A stretch of 64,000 nucleotides of DNA, taken from contig NZ_STGQ01000002.1 of NCBI RefSeq assembly GCF_004916975.1, forward strand, positions 310,001 through 374,000, in the 5' to 3' direction. This DNA comes from Paenibacillus dokdonensis. GTDB taxonomy: Bacteria > Bacillota > Bacilli > Paenibacillales > Paenibacillaceae. The notes under the pieces were generated by a model. It ran no database searches. It was given only the letters and a program-made list of their open reading frames with translations, and was not told where the DNA came from. The translations under genes and the position numbers were made by a program. Positions 44,919 to 53,930 of the stretch are shown in pieces (position 1 is the stretch's first letter; every line of letters starts with the position of its first letter).

Positions 44919-44966
44919 CTTACAAGCATCGTTACACGCCACTTAAGCAAAAAGCTCTTTCTTTTG
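44904..44966 (+). terminator. Terminator of the ArsR-family gene
   Basis: A 13-bp perfect stem (AAGAAAGAGCTTT at 44904-44916 with AAAGCTCTTTCTT at 44951-44963) overlaps the stop codon and ends in TTTT. The loop is long (34 bases), which lowers certainty. Confidence 0.6.
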
Positions 44967-44973
44967 ATCATAT

Positions 44974-44995
44974 ATATCTATTTTTATGGAAATAT
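44974..44995 (+). promoter_or_regulatory. Operator upstream of the old-yellow-enzyme gene
   Basis: ATATCTATTTTTATGGAAATAT is an imperfect palindrome of the ArsR-family type. Its reverse complement matches 44577-44596 in the ArsR promoter at nearly all positions. It lies about 40 bases before the OYE start. Confidence 0.7.
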
Positions 44996-45034
44996 AGAAA
45001 AATAAAAAAATAAACATATTGGAGGATTCCATAC

Positions 45035-46159
45035 ATGAGTCAACAAAAACAGGATGTCCGTTCTACAGCTTCAGTATTCCAGCCGTATACTTTGGGTAAC
45101 TTAAACCTGCAATCCCGAATCGTGATGGCGCCTATGACCCGCGGTTTCTCCCCGAACGGGGTACCGGGAGCGAACGTCGCTGCTTACTATCGCCGCCGCG
45201 CCGAGAACGGCGTCGGCCTGATCATCACGGAAGGCACGGCAATTGACCATCCGGCGGCAGTCGAAAGTCCGAGCATACCGAACTTCCACGGTGAAGCAGC
45301 CTTGAACGGCTGGGCCGAAGTGGTGAAGCAGGTCCATGAAGCCGGCGGCAAAATCATGCCGCAAATCTGGCATGTCGGCATGACGCGTGCCGTCGGCTCC
45401 GAGCCGAACCCGGAAGCGCTGCCGATCGGCCCGTCCGGGCTCGACCTGAACGGCAACAAGGTGACCGAGCCGATGACGGTGGATGAGATTCACTACGTCG
45501 TCAAAGCCTATGCCGATGCAGCCGCCAATGCCAAACGGATCGGCTTTGATGGCGTGGAAATCCACGGCGCCCACGGCTATCTGATCGACCAATTCCTATG
45601 GGAAACCACCAATCAGCGGACTGACGAATACGGCGGCGACATGATGAAGCGTGCCCGCTTTGCCATCGAAGTCGTGAAAGCTGTCCGCGCCGCAGTAGGA
45701 CCGGACTTCCCGGTTGCGCTGCGTCTCTCCCAGTGGAAAACGACCAAGTATGACGCGAAACTGGCAGATACACCGGAAAAGCTGGAACAGCTTCTAACAG
45801 CGCTTGCCGACGCGGGCGTCGATATTTTCCATGCCTCTACACGCCGGTTCTGGGAACCTGAATTTGAAGGCTCCGACCTGAATTTCGCCGGATGGGCCAA
45901 GAAACTCACCGGAAAAACCGTTATTACGGTTGGTTCCGTAGGCCTCGATGAAGCATTCACCAGCCTCTTTACGGAAGGCAAGGGCGCAGGGAACAAGGAT
46001 ATCAACGATCTTTTGGACCGTCTGGAGAAAAATGAGTTTGATCTGGTTGCGGTTGGCCGTGCACTACTCGCTGATCCTGCCTGGGCCACCAAAGTACGTG
46101 AAGGCCGCTTCGATGATCTCCAGCCGTTCACACCGGATGCGCTGAAAACACTGGTTTAA
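45035..46159 (+). CDS. Old-yellow-enzyme family NADH:flavin oxidoreductase
   Basis: A 374-residue FMN enzyme with a TIM-barrel. It reduces activated alkenes or nitro compounds in the cytoplasm. Visible family blocks are the FMN-binding start NLQSRIVMAPMTRG, the barrel motif PQIWHVGMTR, the substrate-binding HGAHGYLIDQFLWETTNQR and the phosphate-binding end FDLVAVGRALLADPAWATKV. AGGAGG precedes the ATG. The ArsR-type gene upstream and the shared operator suggest it is induced by reactive electrophiles or oxidants, as for related gene pairs; the inducer is inference. Confidence 0.93.
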   Translation: MSQQKQDVRSTASVFQPYTLGNLNLQSRIVMAPMTRGFSPNGVPGANVAAYYRRRAENGVGLIITEGTAIDHPAAVESPSIPNFHGEAALNGWAEVVKQVHEAGGKIMPQIWHVGMTRAVGSEPNPEALPIGPSGLDLNGNKVTEPMTVDEIHYVVKAYADAAANAKRIGFDGVEIHGAHGYLIDQFLWETTNQRTDEYGGDMMKRARFAIEVVKAVRAAVGPDFPVALRLSQWKTTKYDAKLADTPEKLEQLLTALADAGVDIFHASTRRFWEPEFEGSDLNFAGWAKKLTGKTVITVGSVGLDEAFTSLFTEGKGAGNKDINDLLDRLEKNEFDLVAVGRALLADPAWATKVREGRFDDLQPFTPDALKTLV

Positions 46160-46212
46160 TGTGAATGACCGAATCCCCTCCGGAACTGTTCAGCATTAAA
46201 TCTTGATATACG

Positions 46213-46255
46213 AAAGGACCGGTTAGAGCCTGCAGCTCTTTCCCGGTCCTTTTTT
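46213..46255. terminator. Bidirectional terminator between OYE and MMPL genes
   Basis: AAAGGACCGG pairs with CCGGTCCTTT around an AGAGCCTGCAGCTCT inner hairpin, followed by T6 on the plus strand. It serves the two convergent genes. Confidence 0.88.
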
Positions 46256-46277
46256 GCCGTTAACGTACAGCTATCAT

Positions 46278-49200
46278 TTATTTGCGTGAATCCTTGCTGT
46301 TGACATGCGCAACCTGCATGCGTTCAGCACGCCGCTGCTGCATTTTCTCAGGCAGCACAATCAGTGCCGGAACCAGCATTGGCAGCAGGATAAAGCAGAG
46401 CACGATGAGACCCACGACCACAGCAGATGCCAGCTCGATGAGCAGCACCAGGCCGGATGGGATCAGGGTTGCAAAGGTACCACCCAGAATAACCATCGCG
46501 GAGATGATGACACCACCCACGCTTTTCGCCGCTCTCACAATCGCATCACCCGGCGACATATCGCCATATTCACGATAGCGCTCCATCAGGAAGATACTGT
46601 AGTCAACACCTACCGCCACAATAATGATGAAGGAGAAGAATGGCACAAAGGATGACACTCCGTCCGCTCCAATAATATAGGTTGTGACCAGATTGGACGC
46701 GCTCATCGCCACATAGTAAGACGCAACGAGCGAGAGTACGATAAAGACAGACGGCCAGAATGAGCGAATGACGAACAGCAGAACGACAAACACGCTCACG
46801 ATGACGATAATGGCCGTGCTATTGAAAGACTTGATCTGTTCCTTGTTCATATCATAGGTGGTTGAACTTGGACCAGCCGCACCGTAGGTGGCTTTATCCA
46901 ATACCGTTCCCTTAAGACTGCTGGATACCGTATCATTGATCTTCTCAATGGTCTTCAGCGCAGCCGGGGAGTAGGGATCATCCTTTAGGATAACAATCAG
47001 CTTCGTGATCTTCCGGTCCTTGGACATAAAGTTGTCCTCTGCCTTCTTAAAGTCCCCATTTTCCAAAGCCTCCCGCGGAATAAAGAAGGTCTTCGAGCTG
47101 TTCAGCTGGGTGAGGAAATCACCTGTTTTGCCCAGTCCCTCAGAGATATCCCCGAGTCCGTTACCGCTCTTATCAATACCTTCCTTCAACTGCGACATAC
47201 CGCCAGTCAGGCTTGAGAGACCGCCGATCAGCTGCTTCTGTCCGCTTTGCACCTGACCTAGAGCGGCATTCAGCTTCTTCATATTCGCTTCAATTTCACG
47301 GCTGCCGCTGCTGCCCTGCTGAAGACCCTTCTGCAGCTCAGTCGCACCCTTTTGCAGTGCGGAAAGCCCGGTGGACATCTGCTTCTGTGCCGCTTCAATT
47401 TGCCCTAATCCACCCGCAGCCTCGCCCAGGGAGGAATTCAGCTTTGCATAATTCGCATTCAGCTCCTGCAGTCCTCCGCCGAGCTGAGTCAAGCCGGATG
47501 CAAGACTCTCGCCGGTTGCCTTCAGCGTTACGTAATCGGGATCAGAAGCCAGCTCACTATGCTTGGTTCCGAGTCCGGAAATCAGGCCGTTCATACCAGC
47601 CAAGCCCTGCTGAATTCCCGGTATTTGTCCGCTGATTTGCTTGTATCCTGCTTCCAAGGAGGTATATCCCTTGGAGAGCTGCGACAGACCCGAACCAATC
47701 TTGCCTGTATTAGCGCTCACGGTATCCAGGCCGCTTTTCAGCCCCGCGATCCCCTTACTCAGCTCGCCGGCTCCTCCCGCACCCTTGCCAATACCTGCGG
47801 ATACCTGCCCGAGTGCGGCGGTAATCTGATCATAACCATCCTTCACCTGTCCGGTGCCGGTAACCAGCTGATTCGCGCTGGAAGTATCCGGCGTACTCAG
47901 CTTATCGCCAATCTGATCCAGGCCGCTCTTGATCTGATCCACACCCTTTTGGGATGCCGAGATACCCTCCGTTACGGTCTCCGTCTGATTGCTGATGTAA
48001 AAATCCTCAATCGGCTTCGCCTGCGGCTGCGTTACGCTGGCAACCGATTTCACCCCATCAACTGCCTTCAACTTATCCGTCAGCTTGTCAATAACGCCCA
48101 AGGTATCATTATTATCCATCGCCTTGTCGCCTTCAATGACCACGCTCGTCGGCAGCGCCTGCCCGCGGCTGAAGTGGTCAGCCACAATACTGAAGCCTTT
48201 GGTGGACGGATAGCTGTTACCAAGCTCCTTCAGCTGGTCGAAGGAAAGCTTTTGTCCGCTCGTCAGCAGTGCCGGAATCAGCAAAATTGCTATAATTACC
48301 GTAACAATAACCGGATGCTTAACGGAAACAGATGTCAGCTTTGCCCAGAATCTGCTCTCCTTATGGCCTGCTACCTTTTTCGAAGGCCAGAACAGCTTCG
48401 GCCCGAACACTTTCAGCATGAATGGTGTCAGCGTCAGCATTTGAAGCACCAGCACAACCGTACCAATCGCTACTACATTCGCTGACTTATAGATACCAAA
48501 GCTTGAGAAGCTGAGCCCTGCAAAAGCGATAAATACTGTTGCAATACTGTAAATAATCGTTTTACCCGCGGTTCTGTAGGATGCAATAATCGCCTCATCT
48601 ACGGATCGTCCGTGGGATAATTCCTCCTTGAAACGATTAAACAGCAGAATGTTGTAATCCGTGCCGATCCCGAACAAAATCAGCACCAGCAGCATCTGTG
48701 TCACACTCGTGACCGGAAAATTCAGCTTGTCGATAATTTGCGCTGCGATCCCCATCGAGACCAGGTAGGAGACGCCTACCGCAAGCAGGGAGACAAGCGG
48801 AATAACGACGGAGCGGAACATGACAATAAGTACAACCAGAATGAAGATAACGGTGAGTGCAGCACTCTTTTCCACTCCCGATACCGATGCCTTAAGATAG
48901 TCATTCTGGATAAAGTCCTCGCCGCTTAAGTAATAAGGGACATCGACATCCTTCAGTACATCTTTGAACTGGGCTTCGATATCATCCACGTTGCGTCCCA
49001 TTTTGTCCAGATTGAAGCTGACCATCAGCGTGGTGTTATCCTCTGAAACGAGGGAGGACTTGGCATCAGGAGTCGTAATCGGGTCAATCAGCTGACTGAA
49101 GCCCAGCTCCGATTGATGCTGAACCATATTCTCGATGCCGGATCCGATATGTTTCATATCCTCGTCCGTCAGCTTGCCTTCTTTGTGAAAAACGATAATA

Positions 49201-49394
49201 TCGCTCGTTCCGCTAGTGCCGGTCATCTTGTTAAGCAGAGTTCCGGCGACCTTTGACGGGCTGTCTTCGGTCAGCGGGTCCTGGCCCCGCTCATGTAAAA
49301 TGGCGTTCACATCCGGCTGAAATACTGTCAGCAGAACGGTTGCCACAAGCCATAGTGCCAGGATCCCCCAGCGCCATTTGATGATTTGCCGCAT
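46278..49394 (-). CDS. MMPL/RND-type membrane transporter
   Basis: A 1038-residue exporter. Two MMPL domains, each with about six membrane segments (after residue 1 and near 180-360, and again near 790-1020), flank an extracellular region. The middle (about 480-720) is a long helical stretch of repeated G-x-x-x-L/I-x heptads (for example GLTQLGGGLQELN, GLGQIEAAQKQMSTGLSALQ), like YhgE-type proteins. The start at 49392-49394 is chosen for its GGAGG; the frame extends 18 codons upstream. It is preceded by a TetR gene and carries that regulator's operator in its own promoter, so efflux of a lipid or drug is likely. Confidence 0.9.
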   Translation of the reverse strand: MRQIIKWRWGILALWLVATVLLTVFQPDVNAILHERGQDPLTEDSPSKVAGTLLNKMTGTSGTSDIIVFHKEGKLTDEDMKHIGSGIENMVQHQSELGFSQLIDPITTPDAKSSLVSEDNTTLMVSFNLDKMGRNVDDIEAQFKDVLKDVDVPYYLSGEDFIQNDYLKASVSGVEKSAALTVIFILVVLIVMFRSVVIPLVSLLAVGVSYLVSMGIAAQIIDKLNFPVTSVTQMLLVLILFGIGTDYNILLFNRFKEELSHGRSVDEAIIASYRTAGKTIIYSIATVFIAFAGLSFSSFGIYKSANVVAIGTVVLVLQMLTLTPFMLKVFGPKLFWPSKKVAGHKESRFWAKLTSVSVKHPVIVTVIIAILLIPALLTSGQKLSFDQLKELGNSYPSTKGFSIVADHFSRGQALPTSVVIEGDKAMDNNDTLGVIDKLTDKLKAVDGVKSVASVTQPQAKPIEDFYISNQTETVTEGISASQKGVDQIKSGLDQIGDKLSTPDTSSANQLVTGTGQVKDGYDQITAALGQVSAGIGKGAGGAGELSKGIAGLKSGLDTVSANTGKIGSGLSQLSKGYTSLEAGYKQISGQIPGIQQGLAGMNGLISGLGTKHSELASDPDYVTLKATGESLASGLTQLGGGLQELNANYAKLNSSLGEAAGGLGQIEAAQKQMSTGLSALQKGATELQKGLQQGSSGSREIEANMKKLNAALGQVQSGQKQLIGGLSSLTGGMSQLKEGIDKSGNGLGDISEGLGKTGDFLTQLNSSKTFFIPREALENGDFKKAEDNFMSKDRKITKLIVILKDDPYSPAALKTIEKINDTVSSSLKGTVLDKATYGAAGPSSTTYDMNKEQIKSFNSTAIIVIVSVFVVLLFVIRSFWPSVFIVLSLVASYYVAMSASNLVTTYIIGADGVSSFVPFFSFIIIVAVGVDYSIFLMERYREYGDMSPGDAIVRAAKSVGGVIISAMVILGGTFATLIPSGLVLLIELASAVVVGLIVLCFILLPMLVPALIVLPEKMQQRRAERMQVAHVNSKDSRK

Positions 49395-49419
49395 GTTCGT
49401 GGTTTTCCTCCTCAGAGTT

Positions 49420-49448
49420 ATGTTAGTAAACAGGTGTTCATTATTCAA
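49420..49448 (-). promoter_or_regulatory. MMPL gene promoter with TetR operator in the spacer
   Basis: On the minus strand -35 TTGAAT (49443-49448) and -10 TAACAT (49420-49425) are 17 bases apart. The spacer is the operator AGTAAACAGGTGTTCATT (plus strand 49425-49442), matching the one at 50145-50162 at 17 of 18 bases. Confidence 0.7.
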
Positions 49449-49521
49449 ACAAAAAAATTGAGCTACCCATCCATCATATAAAAATCGGGATGAATGTATT
49501 CCTCTGATCTAAGTGCCTTGT

Positions 49522-49545
49522 GGCGCCCCTACTAGTTAGGGCGCC
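49522..49545 (-). terminator. Hairpin at the end of the TetR gene
   Basis: GGCGCCC pairs with GGGCGCC across ten bases, spanning the TetR stop codon. No T-run follows, so it may be an attenuator or message-stabilising hairpin rather than a full terminator. Confidence 0.4.
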
Positions 49546-50143
49546 GGCATCCTATGCCCAAATGATACAGATATACGAACTCATTCACGAGCCTTTTTAC
49601 GGTCTCCCCATCCTCATTCTCTCTCAGGATCAGGCTTACGCCCTCCACCACGGTTCCCGCAAGCATCCGTGCGCTTTGACGTTCGGAATCTTTAAGCTCT
49701 GCGGCATTCTGGGGGCCAGACGTAAACACATCCTCCAGGATCGTTACGATCAGTCCTACCATATGCTCTTTCACCTGGTCGTACTTTGAGCCTGCGCTCC
49801 GGTTCAGCAAAATGGTCAGCTCCGCGCTGTACTCCAAGAATAACGCAACAATCGTATCTTCCACCATATTCAAATACTTCAAGCCCTTTACCTCGGCGGT
49901 GTAGCTGCGGTCCAGCTCCTTTTTCAGATCGAGGATATAGGCAACGATCTTCTCATTTACAGGACCTACCAGCGCCTCGAACAGCTCTTCCTTATTCTTA
50001 AAATAGCGGTAGATATTGCCGGTCGTGATTCCCGCAGATGCCGAAATACGGCGCATGGAGGCGCCGGTGTAATCATGGGATTTGAATTCGTTCAGGGCAG
50101 CCCGAAGAATACTTTGACGGACATCTTCTTTCAACGTTTGCAT
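49532..50143 (-). CDS. TetR-family repressor of the MMPL exporter
   Basis: A 203-residue TetR regulator. The DNA-binding region (about 10-50) is RQSILRAALNEFKSHDYTGA then ISASAGITTGNIYRYFKNKEELF, and the rest is a helical ligand-binding domain. A promoter with TTGCCA and TATAAT 17 bases apart drives it, and its AGGTG ribosome site is inside the operator at 50145-50162. The MMPL exporter gene downstream has the same operator in its promoter. So it should repress both itself and the exporter until a ligand appears. The ligand is unknown. Confidence 0.9.
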   Translation of the reverse strand: MQTLKEDVRQSILRAALNEFKSHDYTGASMRRISASAGITTGNIYRYFKNKEELFEALVGPVNEKIVAYILDLKKELDRSYTAEVKGLKYLNMVEDTIVALFLEYSAELTILLNRSAGSKYDQVKEHMVGLIVTILEDVFTSGPQNAAELKDSERQSARMLAGTVVEGVSLILRENEDGETVKRLVNEFVYLYHLGIGCRRPN

Positions 50144-50144
50144 A

Positions 50145-50208
50145 AATAAACACCTGTTTACTATTATTTTATAATCTTAATTATAATGCCTCTGCATCCT
50201 GTTGGCAA
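50145..50208 (-). promoter_or_regulatory. tetR promoter and operator
   Basis: On the minus strand -35 TTGCCA (50203-50208), 17-base spacer, -10 TATAAT (50180-50185). The operator AGTAAACAGGTGTTTATT (50145-50162, minus) lies after the start point and contains the ribosome site, two bases before the start codon. Confidence 0.75.
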
Positions 50209-50287
50209 ATCATTGAATTAGCCGCAGGGAAGCGCTTTATGCTACAATAAATTGTAAGGATTTAGCAATCGGAAATGGGGGGCATTG

Positions 50288-51847
50288 ATGGATAAACCTG
50301 CAGTTTCCTTGTTTTTTGGCGCCGGAGCCGAAGTTGGATACGGACTGCCATCGGGCGGCCAGTTCGCTTTGGACTTGTTCCGGATACCGGTCGATCAGGA
50401 TAAGGCCGATTTCAAAGACCAGCTGAAGGCGCTGGATAACACGTCGGCTTACGTCAGCAAGTGGCTCCCGGATGATTATTTGAAGAAACGCATTCATGTA
50501 TTTGGCAAAAGCGACTATGAGGGCATTATCGCCTCCAGTCTGGAATACCGAAAAGATGATATTTTAGCCTATCTGGAACAGCTTGATCAGCATGTGCTCC
50601 GTCTTCTCCGTGCATGGGATGTGAGTGAGGACCATATCCGCCGTATCTTCCGTGACGAAACCAGCCTCGAACTGGGCCAGATCCTCTACGGACAAGCCGT
50701 CAAGCTGAACAGCCGTCTGGCGGAGAGTGTCGGGTTGTTCAACTCGGTCTTCTTCTCCGCCTGGCTGAAGCTGCTGGAGCTGCATCCCGAGCAGACTCAG
50801 CTTCAGCATGGTGTACGCGCCATCCTCGAACTGCTTGTCGGCTCTTGCGGACAACGGCTGGTGGCCAAGCTGAACGAGGAGGTATTTGAGTCCGCGCCGG
50901 ACAAGCTGTCCGTATTTGATGATCTCTCGGGCATATTCAGTCTCAACTATCACAGCGTCGGACAGACCGGTATGGACATCGTGCTTGGGGAACCGGCACA
51001 GCCCGTGACGGAGGAGAACACGCCGGTTGAGATTATGACTGCCCTCTGCCGTACGGTGCTGGAGGATATTTATTCACGCACACTGGATTACCAGGCACTG
51101 GTCGACAGCCACTTCCGCTATCTGTACAATCCGAAGGCACACTGGGCCCGCTTCACACGGATTGCCATCTTTCTGCGCACCGTGAGGAGGTATATCAGCA
51201 GATCGGATGTCCATCTTATGGAGAGGCTCGCCGCAGGCCCTGGATATTATCATGATCTATCCGGGCTATCCAGCCTCGCGGATATCACTTCCGTCGGCAC
51301 GACCAATTACAACGGCTTTGCCCGTGAACGGGTGCATCAAGAGCTCCCATCCATTCCCGTCTACTATTTGAACGGCTGTGTTGAAGAATACTATGATCCC
51401 TACTGCAACCTGATTCTGGAGCAGCCAACGGCGGAAGAACTCGCCGCATATCCGCGGCTGCTCGTGCCGCTGATCTTCACCCAGAGCGGAATCAAACCGC
51501 TGACTTCGATCACAATGTCCCGCCGCTATGTTGAGCTGTATGACAGATTCGAGCAGTCGGATATTATCGCGATTATCGGCTACGGCTTTAACGGCGACGA
51601 CGGCCATATCAATGGACTGTTCCGTTCGCTCGCGGAAGCGGGCAAGCGGCTTTCCATTTTCCATTATGGCCATGAGAGCCTGTCTGTCCTAAAGAGCGAG
51701 TATCAAACCAAGCTCCGCCTGTCCTCCTCGGACAATCTTGATATCTTCACAGTAGACAGCAGCCGGAATGTGGGAGGAGAACCGTGGTGGCAGGCATTGC
51801 TTGAGAAGTACCAGTATATGCAGCCCGCCCTGGCACCCCGAACTTGA
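50288..51847 (+). CDS. SIR2-like domain protein
   Basis: A 519-residue soluble protein. The NAD-binding SIR2 glycine loop is SLFFGAGAEVGYGLPSGG (residues 7-24), the Asn-containing motif is TTNYNGF near 338 (where other SIR2_2-type proteins have TTNYD), and the C-terminal IIGYGFNGDDGHING near 427 resembles the nucleotide-binding end of the fold. Between them is a long helical insert of about 250 residues. At the place of the catalytic His (LHG) it reads YLNGC (N362), so enzymatic activity is doubtful. The ATG at 50288 follows GGGGGG. SIR2 proteins of this size are often anti-phage NAD hydrolases; no partner gene is seen. Confidence 0.75.
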   Translation: MDKPAVSLFFGAGAEVGYGLPSGGQFALDLFRIPVDQDKADFKDQLKALDNTSAYVSKWLPDDYLKKRIHVFGKSDYEGIIASSLEYRKDDILAYLEQLDQHVLRLLRAWDVSEDHIRRIFRDETSLELGQILYGQAVKLNSRLAESVGLFNSVFFSAWLKLLELHPEQTQLQHGVRAILELLVGSCGQRLVAKLNEEVFESAPDKLSVFDDLSGIFSLNYHSVGQTGMDIVLGEPAQPVTEENTPVEIMTALCRTVLEDIYSRTLDYQALVDSHFRYLYNPKAHWARFTRIAIFLRTVRRYISRSDVHLMERLAAGPGYYHDLSGLSSLADITSVGTTNYNGFARERVHQELPSIPVYYLNGCVEEYYDPYCNLILEQPTAEELAAYPRLLVPLIFTQSGIKPLTSITMSRRYVELYDRFEQSDIIAIIGYGFNGDDGHINGLFRSLAEAGKRLSIFHYGHESLSVLKSEYQTKLRLSSSDNLDIFTVDSSRNVGGEPWWQALLEKYQYMQPALAPRT

Positions 51848-51915
51848 AATCGCGGCTGCAGTAAGCACCAGAAATAAAATAAGCCCTCATTCAATAGATT
51901 TGGAATACGTCGGAC

Positions 51916-51940
51916 AGCCCCATAACGGGGCCCGGCTTTT
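51916..51940 (+). terminator. Possible terminator of the SIR2-like gene
   Basis: GCCCC, ATAAC loop, GGGGC, then CCGGCTTTT. The T-run is short and offset, so support is weak. Confidence 0.4.
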
Positions 51941-51962
51941 GTATTTTCAATCACCTGAACAT

Positions 51963-51988
51963 AAAAAAATGCCTGTCTCACGACAGGC
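51963..51988 (-). terminator. Terminator of the FAD oxidoreductase gene
   Basis: On the minus strand GCCTGTC, GTGA loop, GACAGGC and T7. It is 156 bases past the gene stop with no other gene between. Confidence 0.7.
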
Positions 51989-52143
51989 CTTGCTCTTTCA
52001 TTATGGAGAAGAGTTAAGCCTGGAAGCAGACAGATTCACCCCTTTGATCTATTGATAATTCCTGAAGTACATGACGGTGAAAAAGACGGGGCCATGTGGG
52101 GATGTTTATATATAGGCGGCTGTCACATGTCTCACGAATCAAA

Positions 52144-53595
52144 TCAGGCATGCTCCACATCAATCTTATATTTTCTCTTCAAATAGTGGTGAATTCGTTT
52201 AAAATCCTCCGGCGTCAAATCCTTCAATTGCTTTTTCTGCGACTCATAACCCAGGATGACACCGATCGTTTGCGCGGCCAAGGCATTATTGGGCATAATT
52301 CTCGAAGTACCATAAGCCTTGATGTCAGCGCCGATATTTTTCCCCACCACGAGCACATTGTCGTATTCCTTCAATTGGAAGGAGCGAAGCGGAATACCGT
52401 AAGAATCAGGCACACCATAACTAATACCATGCGGAATGTGCACCGTACCCTGCAAATCGACCGGATAAGAACCGATGCTGACGTTATCCCAGAACATTTT
52501 GCCGCTCATGACATCTTCGTATTTTAACACGTAGTCGGTCTCAAAGCGGTTGAAGTCACGAATGTAGAGATAGTTGGGATACCCGTTCATCTCTGCATTC
52601 TCAAAACCTGCCAAATGGGTGCGCAGGTATTCCAAAATGCGTGGAGCCTCGACCCGTCCCTTCCGCAGCGCTTCATTGACCGAATCATCGCTGGATGGAT
52701 CTACGTTATACATAATCAGACCGTTAATGATGATATTTCCGTTGCCTTGATTGGCTATGTTCAGTCCGCGCAGCCGTAAGAGCTTCTCCGCAGGCGTATA
52801 TTTACCCATAATATTGCTGAAGCCTACTGCAAAATTCCAGTCCACATAAGTGTTGGGACCGTACAGTTCCTGGACGTTGGACAGCGGATAATGACTCAGA
52901 ACATCCTTGTTCAGCTTTCGCCAATCTACATTTTTATATTTCAGCATATACGTTGCGCCCATATAATCAGGCTGATTGCTCTTCTCCACGACTTCCATGC
53001 CAGGGATACGCTTCTTGTGTTTCAGCTTGCTGGTCAGTGCATTAAAATCCGTATTTTCTACCCAGTAGCCTGCTTCCAGCTTGTAATCCATTTGATCCCG
53101 GTCGGTATACATCAGCGACTGCATCACATGGCCTTCTCCCGCAGCAGCTTCATTCACTTTGCTAATTTTGATGCCACTTTTCAATGGTATATTTTCAATC
53201 AGCCTATTATAGTAATCCGTGAATTCATCCAAATCCCGAACCTTGCCTTTATTATATTTATGGAATAAATTTTTCATCTCGCCTTGTACGAGGCTTTTTC
53301 GTCCCTTGTTAAACGGCTCATCAAGAAAGAGCATCTCTCCCTGAATCAGCTCACCGCCGGGCTTTTCCCGCGGATCGAGAATTAATACGCTTAATCCGAG
53401 ATTTTGAGCTTCTCTGGCTAAAAGTACCCCCTGCAATTCACTCCCAATGACGACAACATCATAGCGGCTGCACCCTTCTCCGCATGAGGCAGGCTGTGTG
53501 ATCCGGGTTAAACCGTGAGGAATGAAAAATTGAAAAACGAGTGCGGTTATCATGACAATCAACATTAGCTGCCATATTTTCTTTGAATGATGCAC
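52144..53595 (-). CDS. Membrane-anchored FAD-dependent oxidoreductase
   Basis: A 483-residue protein with an N-terminal membrane segment (about 8-27) and a short linker with two Cys (C38 and C42 in SCGEGC). A Rossmann fold then begins at YDVVVIGSELQGVLLAREA, with the Asp of VLILDPREKPGG ending the second strand, as in the FAD_oxidored group. The C-terminal NAALAAQTIGVILGY also fits. Most such enzymes are cytoplasmic, so a segment placing the flavin domain outside is unusual. The start is a GTG with a poor ribosome site. The substrate is unknown and no partner is adjacent. Confidence 0.8.
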   Translation of the reverse strand: MHHSKKIWQLMLIVMITALVFQFFIPHGLTRITQPASCGEGCSRYDVVVIGSELQGVLLAREAQNLGLSVLILDPREKPGGELIQGEMLFLDEPFNKGRKSLVQGEMKNLFHKYNKGKVRDLDEFTDYYNRLIENIPLKSGIKISKVNEAAAGEGHVMQSLMYTDRDQMDYKLEAGYWVENTDFNALTSKLKHKKRIPGMEVVEKSNQPDYMGATYMLKYKNVDWRKLNKDVLSHYPLSNVQELYGPNTYVDWNFAVGFSNIMGKYTPAEKLLRLRGLNIANQGNGNIIINGLIMYNVDPSSDDSVNEALRKGRVEAPRILEYLRTHLAGFENAEMNGYPNYLYIRDFNRFETDYVLKYEDVMSGKMFWDNVSIGSYPVDLQGTVHIPHGISYGVPDSYGIPLRSFQLKEYDNVLVVGKNIGADIKAYGTSRIMPNNALAAQTIGVILGYESQKKQLKDLTPEDFKRIHHYLKRKYKIDVEHA

Positions 53596-53833
53596 GGGCT
53601 ATAATCAGCTCATTTCTTGTATAGTAAAAATTTTACGAAGTCTATTACGTATATCTATTAGGTAAAATCTATTAAATATAATTTCTATTTATTGCTTTTT
53701 ATACTATAAACCACCTCCAATTCATATACAATATTTAACACTTCCCATGCTATAAACGGGACATCTTTTACATGGATTTTATTCACGGAAAATATTTATA
53801 TGTATAACGGATCGCAATCTGTTTCCATATTCA
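53596..53833. other. AT-rich stretch upstream of the FAD oxidoreductase gene
   Basis: I see no gene. It is AT-rich with a GTAAAAATTTTAC palindrome near 53624-53636 that could be part of the promoter region of the minus-strand gene at 52144-53595. Confidence 0.4.
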
Positions 53834-53860
53834 TAAAAAAACCGTCCTATTAAGGACGGT
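53834..53860 (-). terminator. Terminator of the MFS gene at 53931
   Basis: On the minus strand ACCGTCCT, TAAT loop, AGGACGGT, then T6 or more. It lies 71 bases past the stop. Confidence 0.85.
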
Positions 53861-53930
53861 CTACTCCATGAAAAAGTTACCTAATCATTAAAAATTATCA
53901 ATTTTACGTAAAACTATCATCTTGTGCCCG

